A stretch of DNA of 54,441 nucleotides from Caldifarciminota bacterium. Its GTDB lineage: Bacteria > Hydrothermota > UBA3073. The translations under genes and the position numbers were made by a program. The stretch spans positions 1 through 54,441 of the forward strand of contig JAUWGP010000016.1 of the NCBI GenBank assembly GCA_030606335.1, read 5' to 3'. The notes beneath the pieces were generated by a model. That model saw only the letters and a list, made by a program, of their open reading frames with translations, did not search any database and had not been told where the DNA came from. This document shows positions 15,555 to 24,951 of the stretch, piece after piece; positions within the stretch are counted from its first letter, which is position 1; each line of letters opens with the position of its first letter.

Positions 15555-15689
15555 TTATAAAGCAAGAAGCTCCTCCTTTGTTAATTGTAATAATAGATGA
15601 GGCACTCTATTCAATATCTGTAAGGCTTTCTTTGTTACCTCATAGGCATCACTCTCCTTTCTTTCAATTACATTATAATTAGGTTTCAT
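15555..15689 (-). CDS. Possible 44-aa protein or gene remnant
   Basis: A short frame starting MKPNYNVIERKESDAYEV and ending LTKEELLAL reads like genuine coding sequence (charged helices, normal codon mix) but has only a weak ribosome site. It is the only coding-like content of the gap 15448-15837 apart from the direct repeat. It may be the stump of a longer gene lost when the high-GC block arrived. Confidence 0.3.
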   Translation of the reverse strand: MKPNYNVIERKESDAYEVTKKALQILNRVPHLLLQLTKEELLAL

Positions 15690-15710
15690 CCGAGAATCTC
15701 CGAACCTATA

Positions 15711-15778
15711 TATACTATCTTAAATTTTAGTTATTCATTATCTATAATATTTCACTCAAAGTAAAACATTTGAGAAAA
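15711..15778. repeat. Right copy of the 68-nt direct repeat
   Basis: Matches 12051-12118 with one mismatch. It lies 59 nt downstream of the stop of the ABC-type binding lipoprotein gene, just as the left copy lies downstream of the deaminase gene. Confidence 0.85.
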
Positions 15779-15837
15779 GTAAATTATTTCAGAAAACATT
15801 CGTTTAAGAAATGTTTTACACTATTCGGAAGAGGATA

Positions 15838-16812
15838 TTAGTATACTATCTCTACCTCTTTAAATACATCTTCAGGGATATTTATATTTAATCTCTCAGT
15901 CCTTGTTTCATTAATAATAGAATTTCCTTTTTTAGGACATTCGATGGGAATATCTATAGGTTTCTTTCCATCTAATATCTTGATTGCGATTTCAGCTGCA
16001 GTCTTACCCTGTTCGTATCCAGATGGGGATACTCCACACAGAGCTCCACCTTTTATCGTGAAATCAAAAAGGGCGAACTCAGGAAGTTTGCTATTTTCGA
16101 ATGTCCATTCCAGGACCTCTTGAGGAAGTAAACTTACTTCTTCACCCTTCTCCTTAATGGTGTGATATAGAAATAAACCAATTACATCTACCTCAGTCTG
16201 GAGTTCTATGATTTTTGTTTTCCAGGAATCAAAATCATTCGTATTGTAGAACTCGTCTATTTCAACAGGTAGTTCAATTTCCTTAACTCTGTTTACAAAT
16301 GCCTGCGAGGAAGGACTATTGTCGGTTATTATCGCAACCTTTTTTACGTCAGGTACAAGCCGTTTAAAAAGTTCAACCGATTCCTTGATATGACCCCTTT
16401 CAATCACCCCGGTTATATTATCCGATGGAAATCCATAATCTTCAGGATTACCGTTCATACCACAGAAAACAAACGGAAGAATATTTCCAATGTATTTTTT
16501 CGCTACAAGCTCACAGGCATTGTCATCAAAGACAATAACAATATCAGGCTTGAACTCCTCAATCTTCTTCATAGCATCTTCCGCTACTTTCTTCTTCCAA
16601 TCTGTACTTGTTCTCCTTTTGGTGTCCATATATAATTTTTCAATCTCCAATCCCCTTTCCTTTAATGCGTATTCAACACCCCTTGTCTCTTCCGCCACCC
16701 AGGGAAACTCAGGATGGTAACTGAAGATAAGAAGCACCCTTTTACTAACCCTTGCACACCCGCAAATGGATACGAGTAATAGTACACCTGCCATAAAACA
16801 CAGCCTCTTCAT
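15838..16812 (-). CDS. ABC-type substrate-binding lipoprotein (TrpX-like)
   Basis: About 324 aa from the ATG at 16812, preceded by GGGGGTG. Signal peptide with lipobox ICGC. The mature protein has the two-lobe pattern of the ABC_sub_bind family (PF04392): VLLIFSYHPEFPWVAEETRGVE, PDIVIVFDDNACELVAKKYIG, VFCGMNGNPEDYG, LVPDVKKVAIITDNSPSS, and ALCGVSPSGYEQGKTAAEIA. Relatives bind tryptophan, tyrosine or other small solutes. No permease or ATPase gene is next to it, so it is either served by a distant transporter or acts as a sensor. Confidence 0.8.
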   Translation of the reverse strand: MKRLCFMAGVLLLVSICGCARVSKRVLLIFSYHPEFPWVAEETRGVEYALKERGLEIEKLYMDTKRRTSTDWKKKVAEDAMKKIEEFKPDIVIVFDDNACELVAKKYIGNILPFVFCGMNGNPEDYGFPSDNITGVIERGHIKESVELFKRLVPDVKKVAIITDNSPSSQAFVNRVKEIELPVEIDEFYNTNDFDSWKTKIIELQTEVDVIGLFLYHTIKEKGEEVSLLPQEVLEWTFENSKLPEFALFDFTIKGGALCGVSPSGYEQGKTAAEIAIKILDGKKPIDIPIECPKKGNSIINETRTERLNINIPEDVFKEVEIVY

Positions 16813-16880
16813 AACACCCCCAATCAAAAATAAAAAGTTAAAAAATTATAAGGTAATAATAAATTATCTAACACTAACCT

Positions 16881-17230
16881 GTAAATCCTGTCAATATTCT
16901 CTTTTTTAGACGGGATAGACAGGATGAACAGGATGCACAGGATTTAAAAATCTTTTTATTCATTAAATAAGTCTCTAATTTTTTTAATTGATACTTATCC
17001 TGTCAATCTTGCCTGCCCCGTAGGAGCTTGCTCGTATGGGGCCTGCCCTGTGCGAACGGAGTAAGTTTACGGGGTAAATCCTGTCAAGAATGTCTTTTTT
17101 TAGACGGGATGAACAGGATTTAAACATCTTTTTATTCATTAAATAAGTCTCTAATTTTTTTAATTAATACTTATCCTATCAATTCTACCTGCCCCGTGCG
17201 AACGAAGTAAGTTTACGGGGTCAATTCTGT
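16881..17230. repeat. Two tandem about 150-190 nt units with GCCCCGT hairpin remnants
   Basis: Unit 1 (about 16881-17073) and unit 2 (about 17074-17230) both run GTAAATCCTGTCAA, AGACGGGAT, a CAGGAT run, then a shared stretch from CATCTTTTTATTCATT through AAGTCTCTAATTTTTTTAA to TACTTATCCT, and end in CCTGCCCCGT...GTAAGTTTACGGGGT. The terminal CCCCGT/ACGGGG pair is a hairpin. Unit 1 carries an extra GGAGCTTGCTCGTATGGGG insert. It fills the gap 16813-17248; no gene is visible there. Confidence 0.75.
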
Positions 17231-17248
17231 AAAATATACTTATCTTAT

Positions 17249-17986
17249 TTAAAAATTCATCTGCAACTGTGGAATCAATGTAATATCCCATTTCTCTGCA
17301 TCAGGAATTGGTGGAATGTTATAATAAACAGCACGACAGTTTAGAACAAAAGATAGATTCTGGGTTATGATGGACTGAAGAGATGAAGAAATTAAAAGTT
17401 GATAATTTTCCCAATCTGTGAAATCGTTAGTGGTTTGAGCAATTAACACAAAATTCAAAAAAGAATTGGGATTCCAATTTGCTTCTGTGTAAATAAACCC
17501 GGAAGGGAAATCGAGAGTATCGGGTATAACTGTAATTCTTCTTTCATATATTCCACCCAATTCTGCCTTGAAACCAAATTCCTCTTTTTTGATTAAATCT
17601 CGACCGAGCCCACCAATCACTGCCATGTCTTTTGTTACACCAGCAAATTTGTCCCTCTTCCAGAAAAGATGAACAAAACAATAGTCTTTATTGTTAAAAA
17701 AATAGTTAAACTGTGGTTGAATATGGAACTTCTCCTGAAATGTATTTCCCGATGTCCTACCAAACAGGAAAGAGCCGTCTATTGCAAGATTCGTCCAGGT
17801 ATTTATTATACGATAAGCAATATTTCCTCCACCCTGAAGTTGAACCACATCGGTGTTTCCCTTTGATAATGACCCTCCCATATTGATGCTTATATTCCAT
17901 GGAGAGCCTTTTTCTTCTGGAAAATGCTCCTGAGCTTGGAGGACTGAGAAGATAAGTAGAACAATACTTAGCAATCTAATTTTCAT
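17249..17986 (-). CDS. DUF481-type outer-membrane barrel protein
   Basis: 245 aa with a signal peptide (1-18). WNISINMGGSLSKGNTDVVQLQGGGNIAYR at the start of the mature part, LFGRTSGNTFQEKFHIQPQFNYFF, and a run of alternating amphipathic strands ending in LIPQLQMNF are typical of the DUF481 (YdiY-like, salt-induced) barrel family. The terminal Phe fits BAM-dependent insertion. Its start overlaps the upstream gene by 11 nt, so the two are co-translated. Confidence 0.78.
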   Translation of the reverse strand: MKIRLLSIVLLIFSVLQAQEHFPEEKGSPWNISINMGGSLSKGNTDVVQLQGGGNIAYRIINTWTNLAIDGSFLFGRTSGNTFQEKFHIQPQFNYFFNNKDYCFVHLFWKRDKFAGVTKDMAVIGGLGRDLIKKEEFGFKAELGGIYERRITVIPDTLDFPSGFIYTEANWNPNSFLNFVLIAQTTNDFTDWENYQLLISSSLQSIITQNLSFVLNCRAVYYNIPPIPDAEKWDITLIPQLQMNF

Positions 17987-18407
17987 CTTTCACCTCGGGT
18001 TCTTTTACAAACCACATTGTCGGATCAGCAAAGAGGTTAAAATAAAACATGTCTCTACGATAGGGTTTCATATTAAAAGTTTCGGGATGAAGCTTGGCAA
18101 ACCTTGCTTTAGCCTCGTAAAAAGCAGTTCCAATGTCCTTTCCATTTATAAGATTAGTACTAAACCAGTCCGATATTTCAAACTGACCAATAGGCCACCC
18201 TCTATCAATTGTACTTTGTGCGGGTAGATAAGGTCCGAAACCTTTCCGTGGTATCCCAACAGAGCCGATGGCGCCGTGTGCTTGAACAACCCCAGTTTCA
18301 GTAAAAGAGTATCCATCGATATCAATCATTCCCATAAAACAACCTTTCACAAAAAGCACAAATAGCAAAAATACAAGACTCGCCAGGATTAACATCACCT
18401 TTTTCAT
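17976..18407 (-). CDS. Secreted protein resembling the C-terminal part of a C25-type peptidase
   Basis: 143 aa. A hydrophobic N-terminus (about 1-22, with VKGC as a possible lipobox) is followed by QAHGAIGSVGIPRKGFGPY, then DIGTAFYEAKARFAKLHPE and RDMFYFNLFADPTMWF. The order GAIG..., GxAxxEAK, NLFxDPTM resembles the end of gingipain/C25 peptidase domains (usually NLLGDP), but the catalytic His/Cys region is missing. So it is either a truncated relative or a separate small family. First gene of the two-gene operon with the DUF481 protein, with its promoter at 18472-18500. Confidence 0.5.
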   Translation of the reverse strand: MKKVMLILASLVFLLFVLFVKGCFMGMIDIDGYSFTETGVVQAHGAIGSVGIPRKGFGPYLPAQSTIDRGWPIGQFEISDWFSTNLINGKDIGTAFYEAKARFAKLHPETFNMKPYRRDMFYFNLFADPTMWFVKEPEVKDEN

Positions 18408-18471
18408 CTTAGCCTTCTATTTTAGTATATGCTGAGTTAACTTGACAGGGTCAAGAGAACTCAATAGTTAT

Positions 18472-18500
18472 ATTATAATTTAAAAAAGTAAGTTTGTCAA
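18472..18500 (-). promoter_or_regulatory. Promoter of the C25-like / DUF481 operon
   Basis: Minus-strand TTGACA (18495-18500), 17-nt spacer, perfect TATAAT (18472-18477). Leader about 58 nt. Confidence 0.75.
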
Positions 18501-18590
18501 GAAAAAATTTTCGTGAATGGTTGTTCGCTACTCGTTGTTCGTTATACGTAGCCTTTAATCCACAATCTCGTTGTTCTTGGTGTCTTCTTG

Positions 18591-18616
18591 CCCCGCACCT
18601 ATGCATAGGTGCGGGG
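18591..18616. repeat. Perfect 26-nt CCCCG palindrome
   Basis: CCCCGCACCTATG is followed immediately by its exact reverse complement CATAGGTGCGGGG. The sequence CTTG before and TGAATG after resemble the surroundings of the related palindrome at 54333-54358. It lies between divergent promoters for the minus-strand operon and ppdK. Confidence 0.85.
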
Positions 18617-18647
18617 TGAATGTCTTGGTGACGATGTCAATTTTTTC

Positions 18648-18676
18648 TTGACTTTTTTGTATGCATGTGGTATAAT
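18648..18676 (+). promoter_or_regulatory. ppdK promoter
   Basis: TTGACT (18648-18653), 17-nt spacer ending TGTGG, TATAAT (18671-18676). Leader to the ATG at 18788 is about 105 nt. Confidence 0.75.
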
Positions 18677-18787
18677 ATAGCAAATCTTTAGTATTGTCTT
18701 GAGGGTTTTTCCGTTATTTATAGAATTCATATTTTTTACTGATATGAATTGTTTTTTTATCGTTTGCGAAATGGAGGGAAAAAAATT

Positions 18788-21433
18788 ATGAAATATGTTT
18801 ATTTATTTGGAGAGGGCGATAAGGATATGAAAAACACTCTTGGGGGAAAGGGTGCAGGACTGCATGAGATGACAAGAATTAGCATACCGGTGCCCCCTGG
18901 CTTTACTATTACGACCCAAACCTGTGTTTATTATTTTAAACATAATGATACACTTCCACATGGTTTGAAGAAGGAAGTAGATAATGTTCTAAGGAAAATT
19001 GAGAGGAAGATGGGAAAAATGTTTGGTGATACTGACAATCCTCTTCTTTTATCTGTCCGTTCTGGTTCAAGAGTATCCATGCCTGGTATGATGGATACCA
19101 TCTTGAACCTTGGATTAAACGAAAATACTGTTAAAGGATTGATAAAGAATACAGGTGATGAAAGATTTGCATATGATTGTTTTCGAAGGTTGATAGATAT
19201 GTATGGTAATGTAGTTATGGGAATTAGTCATGGTGAATTTGAAGAAGCACTTGCAGAATTAAAAAGAAAAAAGGGAGTAAAACTTGATTCAGAGCTTTCT
19301 TCGGAAACACTCCAGGAACTAACGAGTATCTACAAGGGTATAATTAAAAAATATGGTAAAACCTTTCCGGTGGACCCACATAAGCAGTTATGGGGTGCTA
19401 TAGAGGCGGTATTTAGTTCATGGAATAATGAGAGAGCTAAAGAATACAGGAAACTAAACAATATACCTGAGGAGTGGGGAACAGCATGTAATGTTCAGAC
19501 TATGGTATTTGGTAATATGGGTAAGAACTCAATGACAGGAGTAGCGTTTACACGTAATCCTGCAACAGGTGAGAATATATTCTATGGTGAATGGCTACCA
19601 AATGCTCAAGGTGAGGATGTTGTGGCTGGTATACGAACGCCTCATCCGCTTTCGTTAGCAGAAAAGGAGAAGAGTGATTCCTCACTGGCGTCTCTTGAAA
19701 AAATGTTCCCCCGTGCTTATAGGGAGCTTACTGGAGTGCGAGAAAAGTTAGAGAAACACTTCAAGGATTTACAGGATATTGAATTTACTATGGAGAAGGG
19801 AAAGCTTTTTATTCTTCAGACTCGTTCTGGTAAACGAACCCCTCTTGCAGCTGTAAAGATAGCTGTCGACATGGTAGATGAAGGGCTTTTAGATAAGAAA
19901 GAGGTCATAATGAGGATGAACCCAGGATATATAACCCAGTTACTCCATCCGATGATTGACCCAAAAGCAAAGGTGGAGATCATAGCTAAGGGACTACCCG
20001 CATCTCCTGGTGCTGCAACTGGTAAGGTTGTATTTACCCCAGCAGATGCAGTAAAAATGAAAGAAAAGGATGAGCCTTGTATACTCGTGAGAGTTGAAAC
20101 ATCCCCTGAGGATATAAAAGGCATAGCCAGTGCAGAGGGTGTTTTAACTCAAAGAGGAGGAATGACCTCTCATGCAGCAGTTGTAGCGAGAGGGATGGGT
20201 AAACCCTGTGTAGTAGGATGTGAGTCTATAAGTGTCGATTATGATAATAAGCTTTTCAAAAAGGATAATATTACAGTAAAAGAGGGAGAAGTGATTACTC
20301 TGGATGGTGCTTCAGGTCGTGTGATAGAGGGTGATGTACCTGAGATTAAGGCTTCATTTACTCCTGAGTTTAGAAAGTTACTTGGTTTTACAGATGAGTT
20401 TAGAAGGATGGGTGTAATGGCGAATGCTGATACCCCAAATGATGCAAAAACCGCAAGAGAGTTTGGATGTGAAGGCATAGGATTATGCAGGACTGAACAT
20501 ATGTTTTTCGGGGGAGATAGGATTATGGCAGTCAGGGAGATGATCTTAGCAGAGACAAGAGAAGAAAGATGTAAAGCCCTTGCCAAGATTCTCCCGATGC
20601 AGAAAGATGACTTTAAGGAAATCTTCAGAGTTATGGATGGTCTCCCGGTGGTAATAAGAACTCTTGACCCACCACTACATGAGTTCTTACCCAAGGAACT
20701 GGAGTCGATAAAGGAACTTGCGAGAAAGATGAAGGTAGAATCCTCAGTAATAAAAGAGAAGGTGAGGATATTGTCCGAGGTCAACCCAATGCTTGGAAAT
20801 CGTGGTTGTAGGCTCGGTATAGCATATCCTGAGATAACAGAAATGCAGGTAAGGGCGATTTTTGAGGCAGCCTCTGAGGTAATAAAGGAGGGAAAAAAGG
20901 TTATTCCAGAGGTAATGATTCCTCTTGTAGGTAGTGAGATTGAGTTAGTAAATCAAAGAAAAGTTGTTGAGAAGGTTGCAAAGGAAGTTGCTAAAGAACA
21001 GGGGATAGAAATAGACTACATGATAGGGACTATGATTGAATTACCAAGGGCGGCACTCACAGCAGATGAGATAGCCAAAAGTGCAGATTTTTTCTCGTTT
21101 GGAACAAATGATCTCACACAGACCACGTTTGGTTTTTCACGGGATGATTTTTTTAAGATTCTTGAAAGTTATATAGAAAAGGGGATAATGAATTATGACC
21201 CATTTCAGACACTCGACATTAGGGGTGTGGGACAACTCATAAAGATGGGCATTGAAAAGGGTAGAAAATCCAATCCAAAACTTGAGGTTGGAATATGTGG
21301 TGAACACGGAGGAGATCCAAAGTCAATAGATTTCTGTGAGAGAGCAGGATTGGATTATGTGAGTTGTTCACCTTACAGGGTCCCTATTGCAAGACTCGCT
21401 GCAGCTCAGGCAAAGATTAGATATAGAAAGTAA
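18788..21433 (+). CDS. ppdK: Pyruvate, phosphate dikinase
   Basis: 881 aa from the ATG at 18788, which has a GGAGGGAAAA ribosome site; the frame extends 13 codons upstream but lacks such a site. It interconverts pyruvate + ATP + Pi with phosphoenolpyruvate + AMP + PPi. The N-terminal ATP-grasp domain begins YLFGEGDKDMKNTLGGKGAGL. The swivelling phosphohistidine domain has GGMTSHAAVVARGMGKPC with His462. The C-terminal barrel contains GEGIGLCRTEHMFF-type sequence, FSFGTNDLTQTTFGFSRDD and catalytic Cys837 in GICGEHGGDP. All key residues are intact and the length is normal. It probably serves PPi-linked glycolysis or gluconeogenesis, as in many anaerobes. It has its own promoter and is followed by another before tig. 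Confidence 0.96.
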   Translation: MKYVYLFGEGDKDMKNTLGGKGAGLHEMTRISIPVPPGFTITTQTCVYYFKHNDTLPHGLKKEVDNVLRKIERKMGKMFGDTDNPLLLSVRSGSRVSMPGMMDTILNLGLNENTVKGLIKNTGDERFAYDCFRRLIDMYGNVVMGISHGEFEEALAELKRKKGVKLDSELSSETLQELTSIYKGIIKKYGKTFPVDPHKQLWGAIEAVFSSWNNERAKEYRKLNNIPEEWGTACNVQTMVFGNMGKNSMTGVAFTRNPATGENIFYGEWLPNAQGEDVVAGIRTPHPLSLAEKEKSDSSLASLEKMFPRAYRELTGVREKLEKHFKDLQDIEFTMEKGKLFILQTRSGKRTPLAAVKIAVDMVDEGLLDKKEVIMRMNPGYITQLLHPMIDPKAKVEIIAKGLPASPGAATGKVVFTPADAVKMKEKDEPCILVRVETSPEDIKGIASAEGVLTQRGGMTSHAAVVARGMGKPCVVGCESISVDYDNKLFKKDNITVKEGEVITLDGASGRVIEGDVPEIKASFTPEFRKLLGFTDEFRRMGVMANADTPNDAKTAREFGCEGIGLCRTEHMFFGGDRIMAVREMILAETREERCKALAKILPMQKDDFKEIFRVMDGLPVVIRTLDPPLHEFLPKELESIKELARKMKVESSVIKEKVRILSEVNPMLGNRGCRLGIAYPEITEMQVRAIFEAASEVIKEGKKVIPEVMIPLVGSEIELVNQRKVVEKVAKEVAKEQGIEIDYMIGTMIELPRAALTADEIAKSADFFSFGTNDLTQTTFGFSRDDFFKILESYIEKGIMNYDPFQTLDIRGVGQLIKMGIEKGRKSNPKLEVGICGEHGGDPKSIDFCERAGLDYVSCSPYRVPIARLAAAQAKIRYRK

Positions 21434-21454
21434 AGAATATCTGGTAGATTTTTC

Positions 21455-21483
21455 TTGACTTTTTAATATTATTGTGGTATAAT
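21455..21483 (+). promoter_or_regulatory. tig-clpP-clpX promoter
   Basis: TTGACT (21455-21460), 17-nt spacer ending TGTGG, TATAAT (21478-21483). Nearly the same arrangement as the ppdK promoter. Leader about 90 nt. Confidence 0.75.
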
Positions 21484-21580
21484 TTTTTGTTTAAATTACT
21501 TTTAGCCAGATGGTTTCCCAGCACGACAAAGGTTGAAATAACCATATTAAAATTATTACCGTAAAAAAGATTGAGTGAAT

Positions 21581-22897
21581 ATGGGGAATATAACCTCAAA
21601 GTTAGAAGAATCATCTGATTCTGGAAGAAGGTTAAAGATAGGTGTCTCTCCATCGCTTATTGCCAAAAAAGAGGAAGAACTTTTAAAGAGATACTCGAAG
21701 GAAGTTGCTATAGACGGCTTTAGGAAAGGGAGGGTGCCTATATCAATTATAGAGAAGCGCTTTGGCCCCACCCTAAAAGGAGAGGCATTAGAGGATACAT
21801 GCAGGGATGCATACCTAAGTGTGATAAAAGAAAAGGGTATTGTACCATTAACCAGGGCAGAAATAGATAATATTAAACAGGATAAAAAACAACTCTCCTT
21901 CACAGCGTCGTTTGAGGTGATACCAGAGTTAGATATAGATTATAAAGATATAGTCATAAAACTTCCATTTCGTCAGATAAATGATGAGGATGTTGATGGG
22001 ACAATAGATAATATGAGGTTCTCTTACGCTACCTATATTCCTGTTGTGAGGGTATCTGCACCAGGTGATTATTTAGTTATAGACTATGATTATATGAGAG
22101 AGTTAAAAGGGGTACTTCGTCCTGAAAAGGTTACAAATTTCGGTTTCATTCTTGGTTCTGATAAGATTTTAGAGGAGTTTAATAAAAACCTTGTTGGCAG
22201 AAGACCTGGTGATAGTATAAAGATTAAAATTCGCTATCCTATTGGTTTCAGCGATGTTTCAATTGCTGGTAGAGATGTTTCATACAATATAAGAGTGAAT
22301 GAGGTAAAAGAAGTAAAACTTCCCTCAGTTGATGATGAATTTGCAAAAGTATGCGGGTTTAAAGACCTTAAAGAACTAAGAGAAAACGTAAAAGATAATC
22401 TCATTGAGAGATTAAATAATCAGGTTAAAGAGTTGCTGCCTGGTTTGGTACTTAACGAACTTGTGGAGAGGCATCAGTTCGAACCTCCAAAGGTATTTGT
22501 TAATATAGCTCTTGATGGCTTGAAGGATGACATTAAAAATAATAAAATTGAACCTATAGATGATAAAGAGATATCTCAAAGAGCAAGATGGAATGCAAAG
22601 GTCAGGGCAATCCTTATAATAATAGCAGATAATGAGAATATAGCTGTAACAGATGAAGAATTAAAGGATTTATTAAAGGATTCTCTTAAACCAGTAGAGA
22701 TTAGAACGATTTTCAAAGATTCTGATCGCCGTGAGTATCTGAGGGCATATTTTAGAAGAGGAAAGGTTGTTAATAAGTTGGTTGAGGAAGCCATAGTCAA
22801 ATACACAGAAAAGACTGATAAGTCAGGAGACCTTGAAACAAGAGGTTCTTTTGACAAAAAGGACGAACCAAAACCAAGGATAATTACTAATATCTGA
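21581..22897 (+). CDS. tig: Trigger factor
   Basis: About 438 aa. The ribosome-docking signature [21 protein letters not shown] sits in the N-terminal domain (about 45-65). The PPIase/FKBP-like domain spans about 150-245 ([27 protein letters not shown]). The helical C-terminal chaperone arms follow, with a charged tail. It binds near the ribosome exit tunnel and shields new chains. The start may be this ATG or a GTG two codons upstream (21575); neither has a strong ribosome site. First gene of the standard tig-clpP-clpX order. Confidence 0.92.
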   Translation: MGNITSKLEESSDSGRRLKIGVSPSLIAKKEEELLKRYSKEVAIDGFRKGRVPISIIEKRFGPTLKGEALEDTCRDAYLSVIKEKGIVPLTRAEIDNIKQDKKQLSFTASFEVIPELDIDYKDIVIKLPFRQINDEDVDGTIDNMRFSYATYIPVVRVSAPGDYLVIDYDYMRELKGVLRPEKVTNFGFILGSDKILEEFNKNLVGRRPGDSIKIKIRYPIGFSDVSIAGRDVSYNIRVNEVKEVKLPSVDDEFAKVCGFKDLKELRENVKDNLIERLNNQVKELLPGLVLNELVERHQFEPPKVFVNIALDGLKDDIKNNKIEPIDDKEISQRARWNAKVRAILIIIADNENIAVTDEELKDLLKDSLKPVEIRTIFKDSDRREYLRAYFRRGKVVNKLVEEAIVKYTEKTDKSGDLETRGSFDKKDEPKPRIITNI

Positions 22898-22926
22898 TTG
22901 TAAAAAATCAAGGCAGGAGGGCTTTA

Positions 22927-23523
22927 ATGAATCTTGTACCAATAGTTGTTGAATCTACAAGTAGGGGGGAAAGAGCCTACGACATATTTTCCAGGCTTTT
23001 GAAGGACAGAATAATAATCCTCGGTAGTGAGATAACAGAGTCCATAGCTTCGTGTATAGTAGCACAACTGTTATTTCTTGAGGCAGAAGACCACAAAAAG
23101 GATATACATCTATATATAGATAGCCCGGGAGGAATTACATCCTGTGGGCTTGCAATATACGATACAATCCAGTATATCAGCGCAGATGTCTCAACGATAT
23201 GCATGGGAATGTCAGCCTCTATGGGTGCTATAATACTTGCCTCTGGGACAAAAGGAAAGAGGTTCACTCTTCCACACGCCCGGGTTCTTATACATCAGCC
23301 CATGGGTGGCATATCAGGGCAGGCCGTTGATCTGGCTATACATGCAAGAGAGGTCACGAGGGTCAGAGATGAACTAAATCGGATACTTGCCTTTCATACA
23401 GGCAAGGATGTTGAGGTGATTAAACGTGATACTGATAGGAATTTCTGGATGAATGCTAAAGAGGCAAAGGAATATGGTATAATCGATGAGGTGATAGTAA
23501 AAAAAAAAGAAGTAAATAACTAA
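22927..23523 (+). CDS. clpP: ATP-dependent Clp protease proteolytic subunit
   Basis: 198 aa. The serine-protease triad is visible: Ser98 in [10 protein letters not shown], His123 in [14 protein letters not shown], and Asp170 in [15 protein letters not shown] and the handle region [12 protein letters not shown] are standard. The N-terminus ([25 protein letters not shown]) shows the usual short propeptide region. It forms the tetradecameric chamber fed by ClpX encoded 25 nt downstream. RBS AGGAGGG precedes the ATG. Confidence 0.96.
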   Translation: MNLVPIVVESTSRGERAYDIFSRLLKDRIIILGSEITESIASCIVAQLLFLEAEDHKKDIHLYIDSPGGITSCGLAIYDTIQYISADVSTICMGMSASMGAIILASGTKGKRFTLPHARVLIHQPMGGISGQAVDLAIHAREVTRVRDELNRILAFHTGKDVEVIKRDTDRNFWMNAKEAKEYGIIDEVIVKKKEVNN

Positions 23524-23548
23524 TCAGAATTTATAAAAGAAACATTAT

Positions 23549-24730
23549 ATGTATAAAACATGTTCATTTTGTGGTGTCAAGAGAGAGAATATCGTTTCAG
23601 GACCTTATGCAAATATATGTTATAGTTGTATAAGGAAGTTCTCTGAGCATGTTCCCAAATACAAAACAGAAACATTAAAACCCGAATTTACCCCAATAGG
23701 TATAAACAGGTATCTTAATGATTATATTATTGGTCAGGATTATGCAAAAAAGATACTTTCGGTTGCAGTTTATAATCACTATAAACGGGTATATCATAAT
23801 GTTAGTGGATATGATATATCGAAAAGCAATGTACTATTGATAGGACCAACAGGAGTTGGTAAGACCCTTCTTGCTGAAACTCTTGCAAGGTTTCTGAAGG
23901 TTCCATTCTCCATATCTGATGCAACATCTCTAACAGAAGCTGGCTATGTTGGGGAGGATGTGGAAAATATTATTCTTAGACTATGCGAATCCTGTAATTT
24001 TGATATAGAAAAGGCAGAAAAGGGAATAATATATATAGATGAGATAGATAAGATTACAAGGAAGACAGATTCTCCATCGATAACAAGAGATGTTTCTGGA
24101 GAGGGAGTCCAGCAGGCACTACTGAAGATTATGGAGGGTTGTATAGCGAGTATTCCCCCACATGGTGGAAGAAAACATCCGGAACAACCCCTTATAAAGG
24201 TAAATACGAAAAATATACTATTTATATGCGGTGGCACTTTTGACGGACTGGAAGATATCATCAGGAGAAGGCTTGGTAAATCACGGGTCGGATTTAAGAT
24301 GACCGATGAGGACAAGAATAGTGGTCAAACACTTATACATCCTGAACCAAGAGACTTAGTGCAGTTTGGATTTATACCTGAATTTGTTGGAAGATTACCT
24401 GTATGTGCTACACTCAAACCTCTTGGTGAGAAAGATCTCGTAAGAATACTTAAGGAACCAAAGGATGCACTCAAGAGGCAGTATGAAAAGCTCTTTGAAA
24501 TAGGAGGGGTTGAACTTGAATTTAAGGATAAAGCCCTCAAATGTATTGCGAGACTTGCTATGGAGAAAAGTACAGGTGCCCGAGCATTAAGAACCATTAT
24601 TGAAGATGCAATGCTTGATATAATGTATGAACTCCCATCAAAGAGAAGTATAAAGAGGTGTGTAATAACGCCTGAAGTTATACTTAAGAAAGGACAACCA
24701 GAGTACACAAAATACAAGAAGTCTGCATAA
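23549..24730 (+). CDS. clpX: ClpX, AAA+ unfoldase of ClpXP
   Basis: 393 aa. The N-terminal zinc domain has CSFCG and CYSC (four cysteines). The AAA+ module has Walker [16 protein letters not shown], pore loop EAGYVGEDV, Walker [11 protein letters not shown], sensor residues around [14 protein letters not shown], and a ClpP-docking loop LGKSRVGF equivalent to IGF. The [11 protein letters not shown] segment and sensor-2 [10 protein letters not shown] complete the enzyme. It recognises tagged substrates, unfolds them and passes them to ClpP. Last protein gene of the tig operon; a tRNA gene starts 16 nt after its stop. Confidence 0.96.
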   Translation: MYKTCSFCGVKRENIVSGPYANICYSCIRKFSEHVPKYKTETLKPEFTPIGINRYLNDYIIGQDYAKKILSVAVYNHYKRVYHNVSGYDISKSNVLLIGPTGVGKTLLAETLARFLKVPFSISDATSLTEAGYVGEDVENIILRLCESCNFDIEKAEKGIIYIDEIDKITRKTDSPSITRDVSGEGVQQALLKIMEGCIASIPPHGGRKHPEQPLIKVNTKNILFICGGTFDGLEDIIRRRLGKSRVGFKMTDEDKNSGQTLIHPEPRDLVQFGFIPEFVGRLPVCATLKPLGEKDLVRILKEPKDALKRQYEKLFEIGGVELEFKDKALKCIARLAMEKSTGARALRTIIEDAMLDIMYELPSKRSIKRCVITPEVILKKGQPEYTKYKKSA

Positions 24731-24746
24731 GTGCTTAACAATATCT

Positions 24747-24819
24747 GGGGCTGTAGTTCAGCTGGGAGAACGCTTGACTGGCAGTCAAGAGGTCACGGGT
24801 TCGAATCCCGTCAGCTCCA
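24747..24819 (+). tRNA. tRNA-Ala (GGC)
   Basis: 73 nt form a complete cloverleaf. The 7-bp acceptor stem GGGGCTG/CAGCTCC includes the G3-U70 wobble that identifies alanine tRNAs. The anticodon stem is CTTGA/TCAAG with loop CTGGCAG, giving anticodon GGC. The T arm is ACGGG TTCGAAT CCCGT. The discriminator is A and the 3' CCA is not encoded. It lies 16 nt after clpX with no promoter of its own seen, so it may be processed from the clp transcript. Confidence 0.95.
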
Positions 24820-24951
24820 CAAAAATTCGGAAGCAAATTTATTTTCAGAGTGTTTATATTACAGGTGGTTACAGAGAGTTTAAAGGAGATGAATGGTTTA
24901 AATTCTCTGTGATTGGCTTATTTAAAGTAATTATATTAACAGGGGAGGGAT

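Noticed and set aside
16881-17230. CRISPR-like spaced repeats
   Set aside because: Only two units, unequal in length and without regular short repeat/unique spacer alternation; no cas genes.
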